A stretch of DNA of 64,000 bases from Chryseobacterium tagetis (GTDB lineage Bacteria; Bacteroidota; Bacteroidia; Flavobacteriales; Weeksellaceae), in contig NZ_JAERSE020000004.1 of assembly GCF_016735585.2 (NCBI RefSeq), positions 248,001 to 312,000 of the forward strand, given 5' to 3'. The stretch's first letter is position 1. Each line of letters begins with the position of its first letter. Below are positions 15,799 through 22,509 of this stretch, in pieces. Under the pieces are notes generated by a model. That model made no database searches. It saw only the letters and a program-made list of their open reading frames with translations, and was not told the DNA's origin. A program made the position numbers and the translations under genes.

Positions 15799-15860
15799 AA
15801 AATAAAGAGGTTTTGTTTAATATCTTTTTAAATTTGTACGAATCACTTTTAACGAAATAT

Positions 15861-17114
15861 ATGAAAAAAACTTTACTTCTTTTATTATTAACCTCATTAT
15901 CATTCGTATTTGGGCAGACTAGCAAAAAAGTCTTTTTTGTAGGAAACAGCTATACTGAATATAATGATCTTCCTGCTTTAATCAGCAGTATTGCGACTTC
16001 AGCGGGAGATATTTTAACCTACCAAAGCCATACTCCGGGCGGATCAACTTTACAAGATCACGCAAATAATCAAAATGTAATTTCAAAGATCAGTCTGGGA
16101 AATTGGGATTATGTCGTTCTGCAGGAACAGAGTCAGCTTCCTTCTTTTCCATTATCCCAAGTACAAACTGATGTTTTCCCATTTGCGCAACAGCTTTCTG
16201 CATTGGTAAACAATCAAAATCCCTGCGGAAATGTAATTTTTTATATGACTTGGGGCAGAAAATTCGGCGATCAGTCCAATTGTTCCTCTCTTCCTTACAT
16301 CTGTACGTACGAAGGAATGGATGATAAATTGTATGAAAGGTATATGCAAATGGCTACAGACAATGAAAGCATGGTTTCTCCGGTAGGGAAAGTATGGAGA
16401 ACTCTCAGAACGCAATATCCTTCTTTAGAACTTTATTCATCAGATGAGTCTCATCCTTCTTATCTGGGTTCTATGGCTGCAGCGTATACTTTTTATACAG
16501 TTATTTTTAAAAAGGATCCCACCTTGGTAACCTTTAACGGAAATCTTTCGGCAAACGAAGCGAATATCCTTAAAAACACAGTAAAAAATATAGTTTTTGA
16601 TCATATGGATACTTGGTTGATTACTGCAAATGATGTTCACAGCCAGTTTTCATTTACGTTTCCAAGTGCTCAAACCGTTCAGTTTACCAATCAGAGCCAG
16701 AGTGCAACCTCCTATTTATGGAGCTTTGGAGACGGAACAACTTCTGCATTAGAAAATCCTCAACATTATTATAATATTCCCGGAAATTATACGGTAAGTC
16801 TGACTACGAATGCATGCGGAGGCAATTCTACCAAGACAAAATTTCTTACTATAAATAATTTAAGCACTACTGAAAATTCAAAAAACACCGTCCATATCTA
16901 TCCGAATCCGACAAGCAATTTTATCAATGTAACGACCGATTCAAAATTCGTTCTGATTTCTTTACAGGATATTAGCGGAAGAATCATTACTCCTGATTGG
17001 AAAAAAACGGAATCAGGTTATCGTATTTCTCTGCAACATTTACCTGGTGGAATTTACCTTTTACACTATAAGATTGATGAAAAGGAGTATAGTCAGAAAA
17101 TTATCAAAAAATAG
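15861..17114 (+). CDS. Secreted SGNH-type esterase with PKD domain and T9SS sorting tail
   Basis: A 417-residue protein: signal peptide (1-18), an SGNH/GDSL-like hydrolase domain (about 22-255) with S30 in V-G-N-S-Y-T and D195/H198 in S-D-E-S-H-P-S, a PKD domain (about 275-340; Y-L-W-S-F-G-D-G-T), and a type A T9SS sorting domain at the end (I-Y-P-N-P-T-S-N-F-I ... ending in Q-K-I-I-K-K). It is therefore exported and secreted through type IX secretion, or anchored to the cell surface. The substrate is unknown; esters on polysaccharides are a fair guess. The TAAATTTG box at 15829-15836 lies inside the longer frame from 15813, so ATG 15861 is the start. Confidence 0.88.
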   Translation: MKKTLLLLLLTSLSFVFGQTSKKVFFVGNSYTEYNDLPALISSIATSAGDILTYQSHTPGGSTLQDHANNQNVISKISLGNWDYVVLQEQSQLPSFPLSQVQTDVFPFAQQLSALVNNQNPCGNVIFYMTWGRKFGDQSNCSSLPYICTYEGMDDKLYERYMQMATDNESMVSPVGKVWRTLRTQYPSLELYSSDESHPSYLGSMAAAYTFYTVIFKKDPTLVTFNGNLSANEANILKNTVKNIVFDHMDTWLITANDVHSQFSFTFPSAQTVQFTNQSQSATSYLWSFGDGTTSALENPQHYYNIPGNYTVSLTTNACGGNSTKTKFLTINNLSTTENSKNTVHIYPNPTSNFINVTTDSKFVLISLQDISGRIITPDWKKTESGYRISLQHLPGGIYLLHYKIDEKEYSQKIIKK

Positions 17115-17117
17115 CCT

Positions 17118-17125
17118 TATTTTTG
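17118..17125 (+). promoter_or_regulatory. -7 box directly before the HipA-like gene
   Basis: TATTTTTG matches TAnnTTTG and ends 5 bases before the ATG at 17130, so a transcript from it would be nearly leaderless. It lies just after the stop codon of the T9SS esterase gene. Confidence 0.4.
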
Positions 17126-17129
17126 CTGC

Positions 17130-17903
17130 ATGTTGGATTTAAGAACGGTTACCGTAATGCGATATATTCTGCCGCTTCGGGAGGGAGGTTCTCTTCCTGC
17201 TCTGGCAGAAGCTGATGATGATTTTAAATATGTTTTAAAATTCCGTGGCGCCGGTCATGGAGTTAAAATGCTGATCTCAGAATTATTGGGAGGAAAAATC
17301 ACAGAAGTCTTAGGATTAAAAATTCCTGAACTTGCTTTTGTCAATCTCGATGTCGATTTTGGAAGAACAGAAGCTGATGAAGAGATTCAGGATCTATTGA
17401 AGTTTTCAGAAGGATTAAATCTGGGATTGCATTATCTTTCTGGTTCTATCGCTTATGATCCAAGTGTGAAAGTCGATCCTCTTCTTGCTTCAAAAATTGT
17501 TTGGCTGGATGCATTTATCACCAATATCGACCGTACATTCAGAAATACCAATCTTTTGATGTGGCACAAAGAATTATGGGTGATTGATAATGGAGCTTCC
17601 TTCTATTTTCATCATTCCTGGCAGAATTTTGATACGGCAGCAAAGACTCCGTTTAAATATGTGAAAGACCATGTTTTGCTTCCACAGGCAACGAAACTTG
17701 ATGAAGCAGATAAGTTTGCAAAAGAAGTACTGAATGATGCTGTTTTCAGAGAAATCGTCAACTTAATTCCTGAAGACTGGTTACATTGGGATGATGCAGA
17801 CGAAACACCAGAGGAAATTCGTGACATCTATTTCAACTTCCTGAAGACCCGATTAGAAAATTCTGAAATCTTTTTAAACGAAGCCAAAAATGCAAGAGGA
17901 TAA
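17130..17903 (+). CDS. HipA family kinase (HipA_2 type)
   Basis: A 257-residue protein of the short HipA-like kinase group. The catalytic parts are present: K37 in V-L-K-F-R-G-A-G for ATP binding, the catalytic loop D127-A-F-I-T-N-I-D134-R-T-F-R-N139, and the I-D153-N-G-A-S-F motif that replaces DFG. It lacks the N-subdomain of classical HipA toxins and has no HipB-type partner. The stop codon overlaps the start of the DUF3037 gene by 14 bases, so the two are translationally coupled. Function is unknown; a regulatory or toxin-like kinase working with DUF3037 is likely. Confidence 0.85.
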   Translation: MLDLRTVTVMRYILPLREGGSLPALAEADDDFKYVLKFRGAGHGVKMLISELLGGKITEVLGLKIPELAFVNLDVDFGRTEADEEIQDLLKFSEGLNLGLHYLSGSIAYDPSVKVDPLLASKIVWLDAFITNIDRTFRNTNLLMWHKELWVIDNGASFYFHHSWQNFDTAAKTPFKYVKDHVLLPQATKLDEADKFAKEVLNDAVFREIVNLIPEDWLHWDDADETPEEIRDIYFNFLKTRLENSEIFLNEAKNARG

Positions 17904-18273
17904 AATATACGAATACGCAGTCATACGCTTGGTTCCGAAGGTTGAAAGAGAAGAGTTTTTCAATATAGGCTTGGTGATGTTTTCTAAAAAAGAAAAATTC
18001 ATCAAAGTAGCGTTTTATTTATGTCCTGATAAATTCAGATATATGCACAGCAAACTGGATTATGATGATATCATTCAAAATCTTGAAAGTTTTCAGAAAA
18101 TAGCCAACGGAGACAAAAACGGAGGACCAATTGCCCAGCTTGAAATTCCTGAGCGTTTCCGGTGGTTGACAGCAGTAAGAAGCTCGGTTGTTCAGACTTC
18201 AAGACCTCATCCGGGAAAATCTAAAGATCTTGAAAAAACGTTTGGTAAACTTTTTGAAGAGTTAGTAAAATAA
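17890..18273 (+). CDS. DUF3037 domain protein
   Basis: A 127-residue protein. The pattern E-Y-A-V-I-R-L-V-P-K-V-E-R-E-E-F-F-N-I-G-L-V-M-F near the start is typical of DUF3037, and R-F-R-W-L-T-A-V-R-S-S-V-V-Q is a second conserved block. No signal peptide or membrane segment. Its ATG lies inside the 3' end of the HipA-like kinase gene. DUF3037 and HipA_2 genes commonly occur as a pair, so it may be a partner, substrate or antitoxin; none of these is shown. Confidence 0.85.
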   Translation: MQEDKIYEYAVIRLVPKVEREEFFNIGLVMFSKKEKFIKVAFYLCPDKFRYMHSKLDYDDIIQNLESFQKIANGDKNGGPIAQLEIPERFRWLTAVRSSVVQTSRPHPGKSKDLEKTFGKLFEELVK

Positions 18274-18295
18274 CCACCTCTTAAAAAGTTACTCT

Positions 18296-19312
18296 ATGAA
18301 ATCATTGAATCACAATACAATCTACAGGTTTATATCAAACCTGTTTTTTATTGCATTTTTGGGAGTATTCAGTTTGGGCTTTTCTCAAAATCAAATTGAA
18401 AAACAAACACAGAAAAGTATTCTTTTGCCTGAAAAAGCGAAGGTCTATGAAAACATAGCTTACAAAAGCAATAATGAAAAACCTATCCTTTTAGACATTT
18501 ATGCCCCTAAAAACAGTTCTTCTGAGAAACTTCCGGTTTTAATTTACGTTCATGGCGGAGGTTGGGTAACCGGAGACAAAACGATTCATGCAGATTCCTA
18601 TATAGAAAATACTATTCTAAAACTTGTAGAAAAAAACTATGCTGTTATTAGTATTGAATACACTTTGGTCAGCGAAACGGTTCATTTTCCTTTACCTATT
18701 CAGGATACCAAAGATGCGATACGATGGGTAAGAAAAAATGCAGACCAATATAATTTTGATACGAACAACATCGGCATTTTCGGAGCTTCGGCGGGTTCTC
18801 ATCTTGCTATGTTGGCAGCTTATACCAACGATAATGAATTTGTCGGAAATCCTGAGCTTTCCGGATATTCTGCGAAAGTCAATTATGTAGTCAATAATTT
18901 CGGACCTACGGATATGAATAAACTTCTGCATACCCGAGCAGGAAAAATCCCTGTATTCTTTATTAATTTATTTGCCAAAAATATCGTAGAATTAAGATCT
19001 AAAATTGTCCTTGGAATTTCCGGCTATGACATCAAAAAAGATAAACGAAAAGTTGTTGAATATTTCAAAACTATTTCTCCCGTTTCCTATGTAAATAACG
19101 CAGTTCCTACTTTAATTCTTCAGGGGAATAAAGATAAAATAGTTCCGATGCAACAGTCTAAAAAATTAAATAAAGAGCTTGAAAAAGAAAATATTGCCAG
19201 TACGCTTACGATTGTAGAAGATGGCACACATGGCTTTGGAACCACTGATAAAGCCTATCTTGAAAAGCTTTCTGATGAAATGGTGGATTTCATTGTTGCG
19301 CACAAAAAATAG
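18296..19312 (+). CDS. Secreted alpha/beta hydrolase (carboxylesterase, BD-FAE type)
   Basis: A 338-residue protein with an N-terminal signal or anchor segment (about 11-30) and a hormone-sensitive-lipase-like fold: oxyanion motif H86-G-G-G-W and nucleophile S165 in G-A-S-A-G-S. The histidine is in D-G-T-H-G-F-G near the C terminus and an acidic residue lies in G-N-K-D-K-I-V-P. It is probably a periplasmic or surface esterase with an unknown substrate. It starts 22 bases after the DUF3037 gene on the same strand. Confidence 0.85.
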   Translation: MKSLNHNTIYRFISNLFFIAFLGVFSLGFSQNQIEKQTQKSILLPEKAKVYENIAYKSNNEKPILLDIYAPKNSSSEKLPVLIYVHGGGWVTGDKTIHADSYIENTILKLVEKNYAVISIEYTLVSETVHFPLPIQDTKDAIRWVRKNADQYNFDTNNIGIFGASAGSHLAMLAAYTNDNEFVGNPELSGYSAKVNYVVNNFGPTDMNKLLHTRAGKIPVFFINLFAKNIVELRSKIVLGISGYDIKKDKRKVVEYFKTISPVSYVNNAVPTLILQGNKDKIVPMQQSKKLNKELEKENIASTLTIVEDGTHGFGTTDKAYLEKLSDEMVDFIVAHKK

Positions 19313-19345
19313 TTCCGGAAATCTGTTTAAACTAATATTAAAATA

Positions 19346-19486
19346 AACCACAAAAGGCACAAAAGCTATTATCAGATATTAAAAGTTATCAAAAGAATAA
19401 AAATCAAAGATTTTTAAAAAGTTGTGCATTCTTTTTTTTCATTTTAATGATACACTTTAAATATAATATATAAATCTTTTGTGGTT
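19346..19486. repeat. Short repeat element similar in design to the GxxExxY element
   Basis: The gap 19313-19584 has no gene. AACCACAAAAG (19346-19356) is the exact reverse complement of CTTTTGTGGTT (19476-19486). Between them AAAAATC (19399-19405) and GATTTTT (19409-19415) form a small hairpin. The CACA..AAG arm pattern and the AAAATC/GATTTT hairpin resemble those at 13131-13736, but there is no gene inside. Confidence 0.65.
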
Positions 19487-19584
19487 AAATAAAAGTGTAA
19501 ACAGGCTTAATAGTAAAAATGGATTGATATTTTAACCATTTTAGATTTTACTGATCTAAAAACAGAATTCAAACTAATTTTCTC

Positions 19585-20682
19585 ATGAAAATAAAAAAAA
19601 TATTTTCGGTTTCTATTTTTTTCTTTGCACTGGTCACCTGCAGTTCTGATTCTGAGAATCCTGCAAAACAAAGAATCTCCAAAGAAACACCCGGAGCAAT
19701 AGAAGCTATGTATTTCCCTCCTTCCAATAGTGACAACTGGGAAACAAAATCTATTTCCAGTCTGGGATGGCATCAGGATAAAGTTCAGGATTTACTCGAT
19801 TATTTACAGACTAAAAATTCTAAAAGCTTCATCATTCTTCAGAACGGAAGAATTGTAATCGAAAATTATTTTGGAGGGCATACCTCTAAAACTCCTTGGT
19901 ATTGGGCAAGTGCAGGAAAAACATTGACATCAACCGTGACGGGAATTGCAGAACAGGAAGGTTTTTTAAATATCAATAATAAAGTTTCCGCTTATATCGG
20001 GACCGGATGGACGAGCGAGCCTTTAGCAAAAGAAAACCTCATCACCTGCAAAAATCTATTGACCATGACCTCCGGACTGGATGACAGTAAAGGGAATGAT
20101 GTAAGCACAGAAAACCTTCAATACAAAGCTGATGCAAGCACAAGATGGGCCTATCATAATGTCTACGTAAAACTTCAGGATGTCGTGGCAGCCGCAACCG
20201 GACAAAGCTGGTCACAGTATTTCAATACAAAACTCCGGGATAAAATCGGGATGACTGGAATCTGGGTTCAAAGTGGCAGCAACAGTGTTTACTGGAGCAC
20301 CACAAGGAGTATGGCCCGTTTTGGATTAATGGCTCTCAACAAAGGAAATTGGAACGGAAACCAGATTATTAATACCAATTATTTTCAAAACGCAACAAGC
20401 ACTTCTCAAAATATCAATCTCGCTTACGGATATTTGTGGTGGCTCAACGGAAAAACAAGCTATCATGTCCCACAAACTCAAATTCAATTCACTGGAAAGC
20501 TGATTCCAAGCGCTCCGGATGATTTATTTTGTGCTTTAGGAAAAAATGATCAGAAAATTTATGTCGTCCCCAGTAAAAAACTGGTGATCATCAGAATGGG
20601 AAATTCTGCAGACCGTATGAATTTTGCCCGTTCGGATTTTGACGAGGTTTTATGGCAAAAAATAAATGCGGTGATTAATTAA
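19585..20682 (+). CDS. Serine hydrolase lipoprotein (class C beta-lactamase-like)
   Basis: A 365-residue lipoprotein (lipobox with C19 after A-L-V-T) with a penicillin-binding/beta-lactamase-like fold. The SxxK motif is S109-A-G-K112 and the tyrosine motif Y190-H-N192. The third motif is not obvious. Proteins of this group are mostly esterases or peptidases of unknown substrate rather than antibiotic-resistance enzymes. The end of the gene overlaps the converging PLD-like gene by 8 bases. Confidence 0.83.
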   Translation: MKIKKIFSVSIFFFALVTCSSDSENPAKQRISKETPGAIEAMYFPPSNSDNWETKSISSLGWHQDKVQDLLDYLQTKNSKSFIILQNGRIVIENYFGGHTSKTPWYWASAGKTLTSTVTGIAEQEGFLNINNKVSAYIGTGWTSEPLAKENLITCKNLLTMTSGLDDSKGNDVSTENLQYKADASTRWAYHNVYVKLQDVVAAATGQSWSQYFNTKLRDKIGMTGIWVQSGSNSVYWSTTRSMARFGLMALNKGNWNGNQIINTNYFQNATSTSQNINLAYGYLWWLNGKTSYHVPQTQIQFTGKLIPSAPDDLFCALGKNDQKIYVVPSKKLVIIRMGNSADRMNFARSDFDEVLWQKINAVIN

Positions 20683-21439
20683 TCGGTTCTGTATACAGCT
20701 GGCTTCCCCAAAACTGCAAATCTCTTTCTGCCAGATTCGAATTAAAGAATATTTTATTTACTTCTTCCACGATCTTTGCAACCGCATTAGGATCGGCAGT
20801 TCTGATTCTTGTTTCATGATTATCTTTTATTCCTTTTGCTGTAAAATTCAAAGAACCCATATAGGCAATCTCATCATCAATAACATATATTTTACTGTGA
20901 ACGAAAGTTTTATTAAAGGAATTATTTTCGGTATTCGGAGAAATGAACACTTTAAAGGGAAACAGTTGCTTATAAGTGTAATGATAAATCCGTTTATTTT
21001 TAATCTGTCTCACGATGTAGTCTCTCACAAAAAACAACAAAATAACAAGAATAAAACCATAGGCAAACTTCCATTCTTTTAAAAGGAAAATTAAAGGAAC
21101 CAAAACCACAGCCAATCCTATTATCGTGAAAAGCAGTGTTCCCGATAGGCTGACCAGATTATCCCTAACCTGTTTTGCTTTTTCATCGGTATGTCTTTTC
21201 TGGACGATCAGTTTATTGATATTTTTATCATTTCCGTAAAAGTCTTCTATTTCATCACTGGTAATCAGGCTGATCTTAATTCCTTTGGAGTGTAAAAAAA
21301 TCAGTTCCTTAATTAATGAAGGAGAAAGGTAAGGAGATACTATTTTCACATTGGTTTTTGCATTTCTAATGTCCTGCAATAGTTTTACGCCTGCACTTTT
21401 TCCTATGTAAATATCGCAGACTGCATTATTATAAAACAT
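20675..21439 (-). CDS. Phospholipase D-like membrane protein with one HKD motif
   Basis: A 254-residue protein with a short N-terminal PLD-like part (S-P-Y-L-S-P near residue 35), two membrane segments in the middle (about 98-120 and 124-142) and a C-terminal PLD active-site motif, H-S-K-I-Y-V-I-D-D-E with G-S-L-N-F-T. One HKD motif only, so a dimer would be needed for catalysis. The combination resembles cytoplasmic-membrane nucleases or lipases of the PLD superfamily such as RecD-like or Nuc-type proteins, but the substrate is unknown. Confidence 0.78.
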   Translation of the reverse strand: MFYNNAVCDIYIGKSAGVKLLQDIRNAKTNVKIVSPYLSPSLIKELIFLHSKGIKISLITSDEIEDFYGNDKNINKLIVQKRHTDEKAKQVRDNLVSLSGTLLFTIIGLAVVLVPLIFLLKEWKFAYGFILVILLFFVRDYIVRQIKNKRIYHYTYKQLFPFKVFISPNTENNSFNKTFVHSKIYVIDDEIAYMGSLNFTAKGIKDNHETRIRTADPNAVAKIVEEVNKIFFNSNLAERDLQFWGSQLYTEPIN

Positions 21440-21476
21440 ACAACAAAATAAGTTTGTTCACTTAAAGATTAAATAA

Positions 21477-21507
21477 AAAACTTTGCAAGCAGAACTTACA
21501 AAGTTTT
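21477..21507 (-). terminator. Terminator after the TlpA-like gene
   Basis: On the minus strand AAAACTTTG and CAAAGTTTT (21499-21507 / 21477-21485) form a 9-bp stem followed by a T-run, 33 bases after the stop codon at 21540. Confidence 0.8.
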
Positions 21508-21539
21508 ATGTATAAAATATTTGTATTCTTGGATGAAAA

Positions 21540-22061
21540 CTACTCGAATTCTTTTTTCAGTTCATTGGTGATAAAAGTTTTCAGCTCTTCTCCGTGAATA
21601 TTGATGGCGATGATTTTTCCTGAGGTATTCAATATAAGATTGTAAGGTAATTCTTCGATTCCGTATGCTTTGGCAACCGGACTTTTCCAGAACTGAAGAT
21701 CACTGATCTGTAACCAGTTTATATTTTCTCTGTCGATAATTTTCTTCCAGTTTTCTTTAGATTTATCCAAAGAAACGCCTACTATTTCAAATTGACCCGC
21801 TTTTACCGCTTTTTCATTTTCAGTATAAATTCCTTTTAAAAAAGGCTGTTCTTCAACACATGGAGCGCACCATGTAGCCCAGAAATCAAGTAAAATGATT
21901 TTTCCTTTGAGTGAACTCAATGTAAAATCAGTTCCCTGAAATGTTTTCAGATGAATTTCCGGAGCTTGATCGTTAAGCTTCAGTGTATTTTGTGCAGCAA
22001 TAAAGCCGAAACAAAGGAACAGAATTCCTGATAAAAGAAGTTTTTTCAAAATATTAGTCAT
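21540..22061 (-). CDS. TlpA-like periplasmic thiol-disulfide reductase
   Basis: A 173-residue protein with a signal peptide (about residues 1-24) and a thioredoxin fold of the TlpA/ResA type. The redox motif is W-A-T-W-C-A-P-C, and cis-proline is likely in I-E-E-L-P-Y-N. Such proteins reduce disulfides in periplasmic targets, often cytochrome or metal-site cysteines. Its ATG at 22061 overlaps the end of the rhodanese-like gene by 8 bases, so the two are co-translated. Confidence 0.87.
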   Translation of the reverse strand: MTNILKKLLLSGILFLCFGFIAAQNTLKLNDQAPEIHLKTFQGTDFTLSSLKGKIILLDFWATWCAPCVEEQPFLKGIYTENEKAVKAGQFEIVGVSLDKSKENWKKIIDRENINWLQISDLQFWKSPVAKAYGIEELPYNLILNTSGKIIAINIHGEELKTFITNELKKEFE

Positions 22062-22488
22062 TGGTCGGATAATCATGATCGATCCAATTGGTTTTTACAT
22101 TTTTAGGAATATCCAGGATCTTCACATTTTTAAAACCCATTTCCACCAACACATTGAAAGCCGGACGAATATTCGGACATCTGTCATACGGACAACAACC
22201 ACAATAAACAACGATTTCTTTGTTTTTATCTAGTTTTTTGACATAGTCTCTTAGCTTTTCAAGATTTTGAGGATCATTTGCCATTCCCATATCTACAGAA
22301 CCTTTTACCACAGCAGAAGGACCTACAGACAGGATCAGAATATTTTTGGTCTGTTTTTTTATAATCTTAGCGGCTAAAATATCCGGAGCCATTACCTGAT
22401 CTGCAGACCATGGAACAGACTTGGTCTGTGCTTTTAGAAAACCGCTAAAGCACATCATCATAGCCAGTAAAAACATTATTTTTTTCAT
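22054..22488 (-). CDS. Secreted rhodanese-like domain protein
   Basis: A 144-residue protein with a signal peptide (1-20) and a rhodanese-like domain. The active-site region is I-V-V-Y-C-G-C-C-P-Y-D-R-C-P-N, with the usual catalytic cysteine position and additional cysteines. It may handle sulfane sulfur or a metal in the periplasm. The extra cysteines (C-G-C-C and C-P-N) are unusual for a rhodanese and could bind metal. It is translationally coupled to the TlpA-like gene. Confidence 0.8.
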   Translation of the reverse strand: MKKIMFLLAMMMCFSGFLKAQTKSVPWSADQVMAPDILAAKIIKKQTKNILILSVGPSAVVKGSVDMGMANDPQNLEKLRDYVKKLDKNKEIVVYCGCCPYDRCPNIRPAFNVLVEMGFKNVKILDIPKNVKTNWIDHDYPTND

Positions 22489-22509
22489 AAAATCTTTCTT
22501 ATATATTGA

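Noticed and set aside
17130..18273. Confirmed toxin-antitoxin system
   Set aside because: The kinase is HipA-like but lacks a HipB-type antitoxin; the role of DUF3037 is unproven.
19585..20682. Antibiotic-resistance beta-lactamase
   Set aside because: It has SxxK and YxN but no clear KTG motif and belongs to the broad serine hydrolase group.
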